Assembly (NCBI GenBank): GCA_029264995.1
Contig: JAJUKC010000020.1
Location: forward strand, 1-35,809
Length of the DNA: 35,809 nucleotides
Origin: Marinobacter sp.
GTDB lineage: Bacteria > Pseudomonadota > Gammaproteobacteria > Pseudomonadales > Oleiphilaceae
Direction: 5' to 3'
Within the stretch, counting starts at the first letter, position 1. Each line of letters starts with the position of its first letter. Shown piece by piece: positions 18,942 through 27,395 of this stretch. Position numbers and translations under genes: made by a program. The notes below the pieces were generated by a model. That model had not been told where the DNA came from. It saw only the letters and a list, made by a program, of their open reading frames with translations, and searched no databases.

Positions 18942-19499
18942 TTAATGCTTTGTCGTCTTAAGTCCCGCCAGAACACTGAACGGGTTCTCTTTTCTTTGCT
19001 CTGTCTCGGGCTCTTCGGCAGCCTCGGGCACTTCGAGCGCTTCAAGATCTTCTTTTGCCGGACACTCTTCCCGCTCGTGGAGCGGAAATGGCGGCAGAAC
19101 CAGAAGCAACTCGTCTTCCACCATTGCCCGGAGATCGGCGTTGAAATCTTCTACCAGAAATGGCTCCAACGCTTTCGGCAACCGCTGCGCCTGCTCATCA
19201 CTGATGACCAGACCGAGATCAAAACGGGATTCCAGAGTCACCTGCATGTCACCCATGCAGCGCTGGCATTCCAGAATGACCGGCGCAGACAACTCACCCG
19301 ACACTATCCGGCGACGCTCCCCATCCCGATAGAAAGACAGCTTTACGCTGCACTCACCATCTTCCGGCAGTCCCGGCACCGCTTCACGAAAACGAGAAAG
19401 CCCCCTGAAAGGAATCACTCCTTCAAGCGTTGTGTTCTGCTCTGCCAACTTGTTTGGGTCGACAGATCTGGGCAGTTCGACGATCGGCGCTTTGGACAT
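18942..19499 (-). CDS. yceD: Large ribosomal RNA subunit accumulation protein YceD (DUF177)
   Basis: YceD belongs to the DUF177 family, whose E. coli member is needed for normal accumulation of 23S rRNA and whose plant homologues act in 23S processing. The 185-residue protein has the family segment VILECQRCMGDMQVTLESRFDLGLV with a CxxC pair, followed by the acidic VEDELLLVLPPFPLHEREEC, which contributes a further cysteine. The C-terminal tail is Glu/Pro-rich. No Shine-Dalgarno sequence precedes the ATG at 19499; instead a near-consensus promoter lies so close that the transcript should begin about 3 nt before the ATG. It heads the rpmF-plsX-fab cluster. Confidence 0.92.
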   Translation of the reverse strand: MSKAPIVELPRSVDPNKLAEQNTTLEGVIPFRGLSRFREAVPGLPEDGECSVKLSFYRDGERRRIVSGELSAPVILECQRCMGDMQVTLESRFDLGLVISDEQAQRLPKALEPFLVEDFNADLRAMVEDELLLVLPPFPLHEREECPAKEDLEALEVPEAAEEPETEQRKENPFSVLAGLKTTKH

Positions 19500-19508
19500 A
19501 GGCGCGCA

Positions 19509-19537
19509 ATTTTAGGGGCGAGACCCGCCTCTGTCAA
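19509..19537 (-). promoter_or_regulatory. Near-consensus sigma-70 promoter of yceD-rpmF-plsX
   Basis: On the minus strand, perfect TTGACA (19537-19532) and TAAAAT (19514-19509) are exactly 17 bp apart. The -10 ends only 9 bp before the yceD ATG, so the start of transcription should fall at about 19502, leaving a 3-nt leader. This is the strongest promoter-like match in the window. Confidence 0.75.
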
Positions 19538-19640
19538 AGACTTAATCGACTTTCTACCGGGCCTTTCGCCCGGAATAGGGGTATTTTACGATATCAGCCC
19601 GAAAGAACTCCCATATCCAACCGACCGGACCTGAAACCCT

Positions 19641-20234
19641 ATGCTTCCTCCCAAGCTGCTACTGGCCTCTTCCTCACCCTACCGAAAGCAATTGCTGGCC
19701 CGGCTCAACCTTGCGTTCGACACTGCCAGCCCCGACATCGACGAAACACCCATTCCAGGAGAAGCAGCCGAAGCCCTGGCCGTCCGACTTGCAGAAAGCA
19801 AAGCAAAAGCTCTCGCCTCGCGCTTTCAGAACCATATCATCATAGGCTCCGACCAGGTGGCGGCATTACCGGATGGCAGCCTGCTGAGCAAACCCGGCCA
19901 CTACGACACAGCAAAACAGCAACTGATGCGCAGCAGCGGCAACCGCGTGTGCTTTCTCACCGGCCTGGCCGTTCTGGATACCCGAAGCGGCAACCTTCAA
20001 ACTCACTGCGAAACGTTTGAAGTGCACTTCAGGGACTTACAGGAGGCGGAGATTGAAGGCTACCTGCGAAAAGAGCAGCCTTACGACTGTGCAGGCAGCT
20101 TCAAGATGGAAGGTCTTGGCATCGCACTGTTCAGCCGCCTTGAAGGCGACGACCCGAACAGCCTGATCGGGCTTCCGCTGATTGCACTTACCCGCATGCT
20201 GAGGGAGCTGGGCATCAATCCATTGCTGGACTGA
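19641..20234 (+). CDS. yceF: Maf-family nucleotide pyrophosphatase, YceF type
   Basis: This 197-residue Maf protein is a house-cleaning nucleoside triphosphate pyrophosphatase; E. coli YceF acts on the modified nucleotide m7GTP. Family motifs are present from the N-terminus: LLLASSSPYRKQLLARL, SPDIDETPIPGE, the ESKAKAL segment, the catalytic GSDQVA (Asp) and DCAGSFKMEGLGIALF, SLIGLPL. The GSFK-E-GLGI sequence fits the YceF subgroup rather than YhdE-type dTTP/UTP Maf proteins. It is divergent from yceD, with a GC-rich hairpin (CCGGGC-CTTTC-GCCCGG, 19557-19573) in the gap, and converges on sppA, ending 14 bp from it. Confidence 0.93.
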   Translation: MLPPKLLLASSSPYRKQLLARLNLAFDTASPDIDETPIPGEAAEALAVRLAESKAKALASRFQNHIIIGSDQVAALPDGSLLSKPGHYDTAKQQLMRSSGNRVCFLTGLAVLDTRSGNLQTHCETFEVHFRDLQEAEIEGYLRKEQPYDCAGSFKMEGLGIALFSRLEGDDPNSLIGLPLIALTRMLRELGINPLLD

Positions 20235-20248
20235 TGCCCGAAGTGAAT

Positions 20249-21298
20249 CTATCGGAGCTCCAGTCGCGACTCCATCAACCGGGTTGCGACACCCTCGCCA
20301 ACGGCCACGCCCAACTGATCAACAAACTCCTGAAAAGGAGAACGACTGCGACTGTAATCAACCAGCTTCTCTTCGCCCACCAACTGGCGCGCGACCCAGG
20401 ATGAACTGCCCAGGCCGTCTACAAGCCCCAACTCTACCGCCTGCTCTCCACTCCAGACCAGGCCACTGAACAGCCGTGGGTCATCAGCCAGTCGATCGCC
20501 CCGCCCCTGCCTGACCGCTTCGATGAACTGCTTGTGGGTGTTCTCAAGAACGCTCTGCCAGAACGCAACTTCTTCCTCCTGCTCCGGCGAGAACGGATCC
20601 AGGAAGGCCTTGTTGTCACCTGCGGTATAAAGACGACGATCCACACCAATCTTTTCCATCGCCTCGGTGAAGCCAAAACCTCCGGCAACCACGCCGATCG
20701 ATCCGACCAGACTGGCACGGTTGGCGTAGATCTCATCTGCTGCCGCGGCTATGTAGTAGGCACCAGATGCACCAATATCAGAGATCACGGCATAGACCTT
20801 CTTGTCGGGATACTCTTCCCTTAGCCGCTTGATCTCATCGTAGACATAGCCGGACTGCACCGGACTCCCCCCCGGACTGTTAATACGCAACACAACCGCC
20901 TTCGAGTTCTCGGCCTCAAACGCGGAGCGCAATGCCCCGACCAGATTATCCGCACTGGCCAATTCATCAGCGGCAATCGGGCCATTCACCTCCACCAGCG
21001 CGGTATGGCCCCCCACCGCCGCCCCGACACCTTCACCGAAGGGCGCACGGATCATGAACAACAACGCAAACAGATACCCGAACGTCAGCAGCTTGAAGAA
21101 AATCCCCCAACGACGACTGCGCCGCTGCTCCGCCTGCAAGGACATCACCAGCTTTTCGATAAGACGCCAATCACGCCCCGTCTCCGGTGGCATCGACGGC
21201 TTCCTGCCGCCAAACAAGCCACCCCTGGCGCCCTGGGCTTCTGTCTCAACGGGCTTGTCGCCCCACTCCGACTGCTTGTCCGAATCCCACTCGCTCAT
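20249..21298 (-). CDS. sppA: Signal peptide peptidase SppA, short (36K) type, family S49
   Basis: SppA degrades signal peptides left in the membrane after secretion. The 349-residue protein has a hydrophilic cytoplasmic N-terminus, one membrane helix at about residues 64-83 (WGIFFKLLTFGYLFALLFMI) and a periplasmic protease domain. The likely Ser/Lys dyad is Ser178 in DIGASGAYYIAAAADE and Lys230 in YTAGDNKAFLDPF; their 52-residue spacing equals that of Ser147 and Lys199 in Bacillus subtilis SppA. It is half the length of the E. coli tandem-domain SppA. AAGGA lies 7 bp before the ATG. It follows the HAD gene by 29 bp on the same strand. Confidence 0.92.
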   Translation of the reverse strand: MSEWDSDKQSEWGDKPVETEAQGARGGLFGGRKPSMPPETGRDWRLIEKLVMSLQAEQRRSRRWGIFFKLLTFGYLFALLFMIRAPFGEGVGAAVGGHTALVEVNGPIAADELASADNLVGALRSAFEAENSKAVVLRINSPGGSPVQSGYVYDEIKRLREEYPDKKVYAVISDIGASGAYYIAAAADEIYANRASLVGSIGVVAGGFGFTEAMEKIGVDRRLYTAGDNKAFLDPFSPEQEEEVAFWQSVLENTHKQFIEAVRQGRGDRLADDPRLFSGLVWSGEQAVELGLVDGLGSSSWVARQLVGEEKLVDYSRSRSPFQEFVDQLGVAVGEGVATRLMESRLELR

Positions 21299-21327
21299 TC
21301 GTATTCCTTACTTGCAACGTCCTATTG

Positions 21328-21978
21328 TTAGCGCAGCCCCAACACCTTCCGGAGGTCTGCCACTGAATTCACCACTGCATGGGGATCATAGGCCTCAAGC
21401 ACATCGCGCTTGTGCACACCCCACTCCACACCGATGGAGGGCATACCAATACGCTGGGCCATCTCCAGATCGTAACGGGTATCGCCAATCATCACAGCCT
21501 CTTCCGGTTCATAGCCGTAGAAAGCCAAGATTTCCTCCAGCATCAGCGGATGCGGCTTGGAACGGGTTTCATCGGCACAACGGGTGGTATCAAAGTGCGA
21601 CCCCAGGCCACTGGAGGTCAACGCCATTTCAAGGCCCCGACGGCTCTTGCCGGTCGCCACCGAACACCCTCGCCCGGAACTGCGGATATCGGCAACCACA
21701 TCTGCCATGCCGTCGAACACATTCTGGGGCGTGGTCACTTTTTTGAAGAAGTAACCCGCATAACCCTCACGAATACGAACCATCTCTTCACGACTCAGAC
21801 CCGGATACAATTTTTCCAACGCCTCGATCATGCCCAGACCAATGATGTCGCGATAGGCTTCCCGCTTCAGTTCGGGATACCCCAGCTCCGTTGCCGCCTG
21901 ACGCAGACTGTCAGCAATATGGTCCACCGAATCAATCAGCGTTCCGTCCCAGTCAAAAATAACTACCTTTACCTTCAT
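21328..21978 (-). CDS. HAD-superfamily phosphatase, Gph-like
   Basis: This 216-residue protein is a haloacid dehalogenase-type phosphatase. Motif I is FDWDGTLIDS (Asp9 nucleophile, Asp11), motif II is the Ser/Thr of SVATGKS, motif III the Lys of SKPHPLML, and motif IV GDTRYDLEMAQ. A helical cap lies between motifs I and II (SVDHIADSLRQ to KVTTPQN). Pairing with rluC and sppA is common in pseudomonads. The substrate is not evident: phosphoglycolate phosphatase and pyrophosphatase PpaX-like enzymes share this pattern, so no symbol is given. The ATG overlaps the rluC stop codon by one base, so the two are coupled. Confidence 0.88.
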   Translation of the reverse strand: MKVKVVIFDWDGTLIDSVDHIADSLRQAATELGYPELKREAYRDIIGLGMIEALEKLYPGLSREEMVRIREGYAGYFFKKVTTPQNVFDGMADVVADIRSSGRGCSVATGKSRRGLEMALTSSGLGSHFDTTRCADETRSKPHPLMLEEILAFYGYEPEEAVMIGDTRYDLEMAQRIGMPSIGVEWGVHKRDVLEAYDPHAVVNSVADLRKVLGLR

Positions 21979-23045
21979 TACGACCGTTTCCCGCTTCGCT
22001 TGGCCAATTCTTCGAGCACCCCGGAAAAGGGCTCGTCGTATGATGCTTCCAGCCGCATGGGCTCGCCCGAACCCGGAAGCGAAAACTCAAGAGCCCTGGC
22101 ATGCAACATCAAGCGCTGCCCACCAATGGCCCGGAAAGCTTTCAGACTGGCATCATCCATATACTTGTCGTCACCGGCAATCGGATGACCCGCCCAGGCA
22201 CTGTGCACCCGAATCTGGTGGGTTCTGCCGGTCACCGGAGACGCCTCAACAAGACTATACCCCTGAAACCGCTGCAAACAGGTAAACAAAGTCAGGGAAC
22301 TCTTGCCCTCTTCGCTGACCCGAACCCGGCGCTCGCCATTGGGCATCTCAAAGCGCAACAGCGGCTCGGCAACGCGGTCAACGCCTTCCGGCCAGCTACC
22401 GACCACCAGGGCGTGGTAATATTTGCGAATCCGCTTTTGCCGTAGTTCATCCTGCAAGAACCGCAAGGCCGAACGCTTTTTAGCCACCATCACCAGGCCC
22501 GAGGTATCCCGATCCAGACGGTGGACCAACTCCAGGAACCTGGCTTCCGGCCGGGCCGACCGCAACACTTCAATCAACCCGAAACTCAGGCCACTTCCAC
22601 CATGGACCGCTATACCGGAGGGCTTGTTCACCACCAGCATCTCGTCGTTCTCGAAAACGATCGCAGCCTCCATAACCCCCTGCACCCGACTGCCGGGCTT
22701 GGGCTGTTCGGCCTTGGCCTGCTGCACCAGGGGCGGAATTCGAACCACATCACCCGGATTAAGGCGGGTATCAGGCTTCACACGCCCTTTGTTCACGCGC
22801 ACTTCACCCTTTCTGACAATACGGTAGACAATGCTTTTGGGCACCCCCCTCAACCGTGCGAACAGGAAATTATCGACCCGCTGCCCCGCCATATCCTCAT
22901 CAACGGTAATCCACTGAACCTCTGTCGCCACCTTCCCCGGAGCACGCTCAGACCCCGCTTTGACAGCAGATTTTCCGACACCACGGGCTTTGTCCGTGGC
23001 AGGACGACGGCCCTTTGACTTGCGGGAATCGGGGGTGCTCGACAT
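21978..23045 (-). CDS. rluC: 23S rRNA pseudouridine synthase RluC
   Basis: RluC converts uridines 955, 2504 and 2580 of 23S rRNA (E. coli numbering) to pseudouridine. The 355-residue protein has an S4 RNA-binding domain at about 52-105 (GQRVDNFLFARLRGVPKSIVYRIVRKGEVRVNKGR) and the RluA-type catalytic domain with Asp178 in LVHRLDRDTSGLV as the nucleophile; VTGRTHQIRVH and AGDDKYMD follow. The first 40 residues are a Lys/Arg/Ser-rich extension longer than in E. coli RluC (319 residues). AAGGA lies 5 bp before the ATG. It is divergent from rne across 630 bp, as in E. coli. Confidence 0.94.
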   Translation of the reverse strand: MSSTPDSRKSKGRRPATDKARGVGKSAVKAGSERAPGKVATEVQWITVDEDMAGQRVDNFLFARLRGVPKSIVYRIVRKGEVRVNKGRVKPDTRLNPGDVVRIPPLVQQAKAEQPKPGSRVQGVMEAAIVFENDEMLVVNKPSGIAVHGGSGLSFGLIEVLRSARPEARFLELVHRLDRDTSGLVMVAKKRSALRFLQDELRQKRIRKYYHALVVGSWPEGVDRVAEPLLRFEMPNGERRVRVSEEGKSSLTLFTCLQRFQGYSLVEASPVTGRTHQIRVHSAWAGHPIAGDDKYMDDASLKAFRAIGGQRLMLHARALEFSLPGSGEPMRLEASYDEPFSGVLEELAKRSGKRS

Positions 23046-23118
23046 GAAAATCCTTGCGTTGATGACCTGCGGTGCCGTATGCCCGTCCCTGTGAACCGGG
23101 ACAGACGCAATTTGGGAG

Positions 23119-23147
23119 TTGTCTGACTACGCCGTACCTGTTATATT
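23119..23147 (+). promoter_or_regulatory. Candidate rne promoter
   Basis: TTGTCT at 23119-23124 and TATATT at 23142-23147 are 17 bp apart on the plus strand. A start near 23154 would give rne a leader of about 520 nt. A second, weaker TATTAT at 23450-23455 could serve a shorter transcript. Confidence 0.5.
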
Positions 23148-23153
23148 CCGGCG

Positions 23154-23675
23154 TGCTCTGCCGTTTGTCTACGGCCTGACGAACTCTGGTCAGAAGCCGG
23201 AGCGGCAGAAGTATACCGATACTGATTAAGAGTTTGAACGCTGCATAACCAATCATTAACGGAAGCAGCGGGAAACAGACTCCCGGAATCACAGGCCAGA
23301 CCGAGAAAGGCTGTTACCTGCTCCGGGAGAGGAAAACCGACTGGAAAACCGTCGGGCGACATCGCGAAGAATCATTGCCACGCAAACCCGGGCCGTCCAG
23401 CAAACCAATACGACGTGAGACCCAGGGGTTTGTGTGAACCTGAAACGGATATTATGCGTCAACAGACTCTCACCCTATTCGACCTCGACCTGCCCACCGG
23501 CAGGCGGGATGTCGGCGGTGGTCTCAGACACCCAGGATTGCACCCCATAAGGGTATGATCCGTCTGGCCGCCGGCCTGCCTGCTGTAAAGGGCCCGCGGC
23601 ACGCACATCCTGCTTCGCTGATGCGAATCCCCCCGGTTTTCTGTCACCAACAAACGACAGGAACCCTTTCTTTCC
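23154..23675 (+). promoter_or_regulatory. Long structured 5' leader of rne
   Basis: No gene is visible in the 630 bp between rluC and rne beyond a doubtful 34-codon frame at 23454-23558. Instead there are several perfect stems: CTCCCGGA (23280) with TCCGGGAG (23322), enclosing CAGG/CCTG; CCTGCC-CACC-GGCAGG (23489-23504); TTCGC-TGAT-GCGAA (23614-23627); and TTCTGTC (23639) with GACAGGA (23656), which covers the AGGA ribosome site. E. coli rne has a 361-nt leader whose hairpins bind RNase E and set autoregulation; a similar role is inferred here. Confidence 0.55.
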
Positions 23676-26600
23676 ATGAAAAGAATGCTGATCAATGCAA
23701 CTCATCCCGAAGAGTTGCGCGTCGCGCTGGTTGACGGCCAACGGCTGTTCGACCTTGATATCGAATCCAGTACCCGCGAACAGAAAAAGGCCAACATCTA
23801 CAAGGGCCGCATAACCCGGGTAGAACCCAGCCTTGAAGCGGCTTTCGTTGACTTTGGCGCAGAGCGCCACGGCTTCCTGCCCCTGAAGGAAATCTCCAAA
23901 GAGTATTTCAAGAAATCGCCCGGGCAGATTGAGGGCAAAATCAACATCAAGGATGTTGTCTCTGAAGGTCAGGAAGTGATCGTTCAGGTCGACAAGGAAG
24001 AGCGTGGCAACAAGGGCGCCGCCCTGACCACCTTCATCTCCCTGGCTGGCCGTTATCTGGTGCTGATGCCGAATAATCCCCGTGCAGGCGGTATCTCACG
24101 CCGGATTGAAGGCGATGACCGAGCCCAGTTGAAAGAGGCCATGAACGGTGTCCAGGTGCCGAAGTCCATGGGCATTATTGTGCGTACTGCCGGTATTGGC
24201 CGCACCACCGAAGAGCTCCAGTGGGACCTCGACTACCTGGTACAGTTCTGGGAGGCCATCACCCAGGCGGCTGGCGAGCGCAAAGCGCCTTTCCTGATCC
24301 ACCAGGAAAGCAATGTCATCATCCGCGCCGTGCGCGATTACCTCCGCCAGGATATCGGCGAAGTCCTGATCGATGCCGATAACGTTTACGAAGACGTGTT
24401 GAGCTTCGTTCGGGCGGTCATGCCCACCTTCGAGAACAAGATCAAGCTGTACAAAGACGAGATCCCCCTGTTCAGCCGTTACCAGATCGAAGGCCAGATC
24501 GAAACCGCGTTCCAGCGCGAAGTGAAACTGCCCTCCGGCGGCTCCATCGTCATCGACCCGACCGAAGCCCTGGTGTCGATCGATATCAACTCCTCCCGGG
24601 CCACCAAGGGCCAGGACATTGAAGAAACCGCCCTGCAGACCAACCTTGAAGCGGCCGAGGAAATCGCACGGCAACTGCGCCTGCGGGACATGGGCGGCCT
24701 GATCGTGATTGACTTCATCGACATGACCCCGGCCAAGCACCAGCGTGAAGTCGAACAGAAAATGCGCGAAGCCCTGGAAATCGACCGGGCCCGCGTTCAG
24801 GTTGGCAAAATCTCCCGCTTCGGCCTGCTGGAGATGTCACGTCAGCGTCTGCGCCCCTCCCTGGGCGAGACCCGCAGCGAGGTTTGCCCGCGCTGTGAAG
24901 GCCAAGGCACCATCCGGGGTATCGAATCTCTGGCGCTGAGTATCATGCGCCTGATCTACGAAGAATCCTCCAAGGAGAAGACCGCAGAAGTACGCGCCAT
25001 GGTGCCGGTTTCTGTGGCCACCTTCCTGTTGAACGAAAAACGCAAGCAACTGGCTGACATTGAAGCCCGTCAGGGTGTAGCCGTGGTGGTCGCGCCTGTG
25101 CCCAACATGGAAACACCGCACTTCGAAATTCTGCGCCTGCGCCAGGACGAAACCTCTCCGGAGCACGTCTCCAGCCATCAGGTGGCGCAACAGTACAGCG
25201 AGCGCGAGGAAGAGGCAGCGGTAGAAGTTGCAAGTGCCGAGAAACCGGTGCGTGAACAGGCTGCCGTGAAAGCCATCCGCCCCTCTGCGCCGGCCCCCGC
25301 ACCGGCAGCCGCTGCGCCAACGGCCGCTGCCGAGCAGGAAGAAGGTCTGTTCCGCAAGCTGGGCAAGAAGATCGCGTGCTTCTTCCGGGGTGAAGAACCG
25401 GAGCAGGAAACCAGCCGCGACACCAACCGTAACCGAAGTGAAGAGCGTCGCAACCAGGCGCGCCAGGATCGCCGCAAATCCCGCGTTGCCCGTGATGACC
25501 AACGCTCCGGCGGCAACCGCAGCGGCAATGATCGCCGTCAGGGTAGCCAGCAGAGCCGTGGCGACGACAACCGGGGCCGTAATCGTGGTGGCCGTGGTGA
25601 CGATCAGAATCGCGGTGAACGCGGTGGCCAGAACCGTTCCAACCGGGACGATCGCTCTGGCGACAGCAAGGGCAATGACAACCGCCGGGACAACCGCAAG
25701 GATTCCCAGGGCCGCGGCCAGAACCGGAATCGTCCTCAGCGCGACCAGAAAGGCCAGCAGGATAACCGGGAACAACAGGAGTCCCAGAAGGGCCCTGCCA
25801 GCGACAAGCAAGGCGGCGACGACAAGCAGCGCAAACCGCGCCGGCAACGTAACCGGGACGGCTCACCCTCCGAGACTCCGGCATCTACTCCGGCCGAACG
25901 CAAAGCGGAACGCAGCGAGAAGCACCAGAAAGATACCCAGCCGGAAAAGGCAGCCGACAAGACAACTCCCGTGGATGCCAAATCGGGTGAGCCGCGCGTA
26001 GAAAAAGCCGAGCAACCGGCCGCAGAAACGCCTGAAACCCAGGCTGCGCCGGAGAGCCGCAAGGCTGAACAACAGGAAAAGGCCGACAAGCCCGAAGCCA
26101 AAACAGAACAGGCTGAGCATAAGGAGGCTCCGTCAGCAGAAGACAAGCCTGAGGCGAAGGAAGATGGCAGCCGCAACGAGAAGTCTGACGGCCGCAGAGG
26201 CCGCAACTCAGGCCGCCAGCGCAAGCCTCGCTCTGCCGATAACGCTGAGAAGTCAGCTGCTGCTGAAGACCAGGGCGAAAAGGAGAGCTTGCCGGCAACA
26301 GCCGAGCAGAAACAGGCTGTCAAGCCTGAGTCTGCCGAGCAGGTAACCGGAAAAGACGCCGAAAAGCCTGCAGAAAAAGCCAGCGCTGAACCTGCCAAAG
26401 ACGAGGAAAAAGAACCGGCGAAGGCAGAGCCCAAGGCACCCCGGCAAGCCAAGGCCAACGCACCGAAGGCGGCAGAGCCAGAAACCGGCGCAGCCTCTGA
26501 CCAGAAGGCTGCCGAGGATAAAGCCGACAAGGCGCCGGAACAGAAGGCCGAGGCCGAGAAACCCGAACCAAAAGCGGAGACTGCGCCGGAAAAACAGGCC

Positions 26601-26846
26601 GAATCCGCCAGCGAAAAGCCCGCTGACAAACCAGAGCAGCCTTCGGAGCCCGTAAAAGCCGAGCCAGCTCCGGCTAGTGAAAAGCCAGCGGAACAGAAAG
26701 AAGAGACTCAGAAAGCCAGTGCCCCGGAAGGAATCCCGGTGACTCCTGGCCGGGCCTATAATGACCCAAGAGAGGTCCGCAAGCGCCAACGTGCGGCCGA
26801 AGAAGCCAAAAAGGCAGAAGAGGCCAAGCAGGCCGGGAGCAACTGA
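23676..26846 (+). CDS. rne: Ribonuclease E
   Basis: RNase E is the essential endonuclease that starts mRNA decay and matures rRNA and tRNA, working at the inner membrane as the scaffold of the degradosome. Of 1056 residues, about 1-530 are catalytic: S1 domain ([31 protein letters not shown]), DNase I-like domain with magnesium ligands Asp303 (SIDINS) and Asp346 (VIDFIDM), and zinc-link Cys404 and Cys407 (CPRCEGQGT), all at E. coli numbering. Residues 558-570 ([13 protein letters not shown]) look like the amphipathic membrane anchor. A disordered tail follows: an Arg/Gly/Asn/Gln-rich RNA-binding part to about 730, then Ala/Glu/Lys/Pro. NDPR at 1029-1032 resembles a short tail motif of pseudomonad RNase E. 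The AGGA-ATG spacing (13 nt) is long. Confidence 0.98.
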   Translation: MKRMLINATHPEELRVALVDGQRLFDLDIESSTREQKKANIYKGRITRVEPSLEAAFVDFGAERHGFLPLKEISKEYFKKSPGQIEGKINIKDVVSEGQEVIVQVDKEERGNKGAALTTFISLAGRYLVLMPNNPRAGGISRRIEGDDRAQLKEAMNGVQVPKSMGIIVRTAGIGRTTEELQWDLDYLVQFWEAITQAAGERKAPFLIHQESNVIIRAVRDYLRQDIGEVLIDADNVYEDVLSFVRAVMPTFENKIKLYKDEIPLFSRYQIEGQIETAFQREVKLPSGGSIVIDPTEALVSIDINSSRATKGQDIEETALQTNLEAAEEIARQLRLRDMGGLIVIDFIDMTPAKHQREVEQKMREALEIDRARVQVGKISRFGLLEMSRQRLRPSLGETRSEVCPRCEGQGTIRGIESLALSIMRLIYEESSKEKTAEVRAMVPVSVATFLLNEKRKQLADIEARQGVAVVVAPVPNMETPHFEILRLRQDETSPEHVSSHQVAQQYSEREEEAAVEVASAEKPVREQAAVKAIRPSAPAPAPAAAAPTAAAEQEEGLFRKLGKKIACFFRGEEPEQETSRDTNRNRSEERRNQARQDRRKSRVARDDQRSGGNRSGNDRRQGSQQSRGDDNRGRNRGGRGDDQNRGERGGQNRSNRDDRSGDSKGNDNRRDNRKDSQGRGQNRNRPQRDQKGQQDNREQQESQKGPASDKQGGDDKQRKPRRQRNRDGSPSETPASTPAERKAERSEKHQKDTQPEKAADKTTPVDAKSGEPRVEKAEQPAAETPETQAAPESRKAEQQEKADKPEAKTEQAEHKEAPSAEDKPEAKEDGSRNEKSDGRRGRNSGRQRKPRSADNAEKSAAAEDQGEKESLPATAEQKQAVKPESAEQVTGKDAEKPAEKASAEPAKDEEKEPAKAEPKAPRQAKANAPKAAEPETGAASDQKAAEDKADKAPEQKAEAEKPEPKAETAPEKQAESASEKPADKPEQPSEPVKAEPAPASEKPAEQKEETQKASAPEGIPVTPGRAYNDPREVRKRQRAAEEAKKAEEAKQAGSN

Positions 26847-26848
26847 TC

Positions 26849-27391
26849 ATGCTGAGCAACTCGGACATCGAAGCGCTGGAAGACATTCTGTTCGCAGAAC
26901 CCTGGGGTGATCATGCCCTGGACTTTTTCGGGTTCCACGGCGTGGTGTGTGCCAGCGTGATCGGGCCGGTCAGCCTGAAGGCGGAAGATCTCTTCCGCCT
27001 TGCCACAGGCACAGATCAGCTGCCGGATACCGGCATTCCCGACACCTTTACCCATTGTGTGAGCGAGCTTGCACGGGATATGGCCCACGCCCTGGATATG
27101 GGCCAGCCACTGGAGCTGCCGGAGCCAGAAGACGGCGACCCGATGAATGCTCTGGAAAACTGGTGCGCGGGCTTTGTCGATACCTTCCTCGAGCACGAGG
27201 AGGCCTGGCTGCAAGCTGCGGATGAGGATGAAGTGGCGGACCTTATGGTGCCGATGCTGACACTGTCCGGCCTGTTTGAGGACGAGGACTTCCAGAAAGT
27301 CCGGAATGACGAGAAGCTGTCAGCCAAGATGGCAGAGGCCATCCCGGACTCTCTGACCGATCTCTACCTGTTGTTCCACGCACCGGACTGA
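26849..27391 (+). CDS. UPF0149 family protein (YgfB/YecA-like)
   Basis: This acidic 180-residue protein belongs to UPF0149, an all-helical family of unknown biochemical role. The family marker is GDPMNALENWCAGFVDTFLEHEEAW, and the N-terminal SDIEALEDILF...LDFFGFHGVVCASVIGP also fits. It stops without the C-terminal zinc-binding SEC-C domain of YecA, so it is closer to the short YgfB form in layout. It begins 2 bp after the rne stop, with GGGAG inside the rne end as its ribosome site, so translation is linked to rne. That context suggests, but does not prove, a link with RNA metabolism. It converges on the PHP gene, ending 4 bp away. Confidence 0.85.
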   Translation: MLSNSDIEALEDILFAEPWGDHALDFFGFHGVVCASVIGPVSLKAEDLFRLATGTDQLPDTGIPDTFTHCVSELARDMAHALDMGQPLELPEPEDGDPMNALENWCAGFVDTFLEHEEAWLQAADEDEVADLMVPMLTLSGLFEDEDFQKVRNDEKLSAKMAEAIPDSLTDLYLLFHAPD

Positions 27392-27395
27392 AGTC

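Noticed and set aside
23141..23362. Minus-strand frames in the rluC-rne gap.
   Set aside because: They have no family resemblance or convincing ribosome site, and the region is better explained as the rne leader.
25390..26001. A plus-strand frame inside the RNase E tail.
   Set aside because: It is an alternative frame of the low-complexity region; the RNase E frame continues through it to a conserved C-terminus.
24837..26629. Several minus-strand frames opposite rne, with hydrophobic or low-complexity translations.
   Set aside because: They are the complement of the biased Arg/Gly and Ala/Glu/Lys codons of the RNase E tail.
25400..26800. Tandem repeat or recombination hot spot in the 3' half of rne.
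   Set aside because: The repeated codons encode a disordered tail typical of RNase E; no exact repeat unit of constant length is visible.
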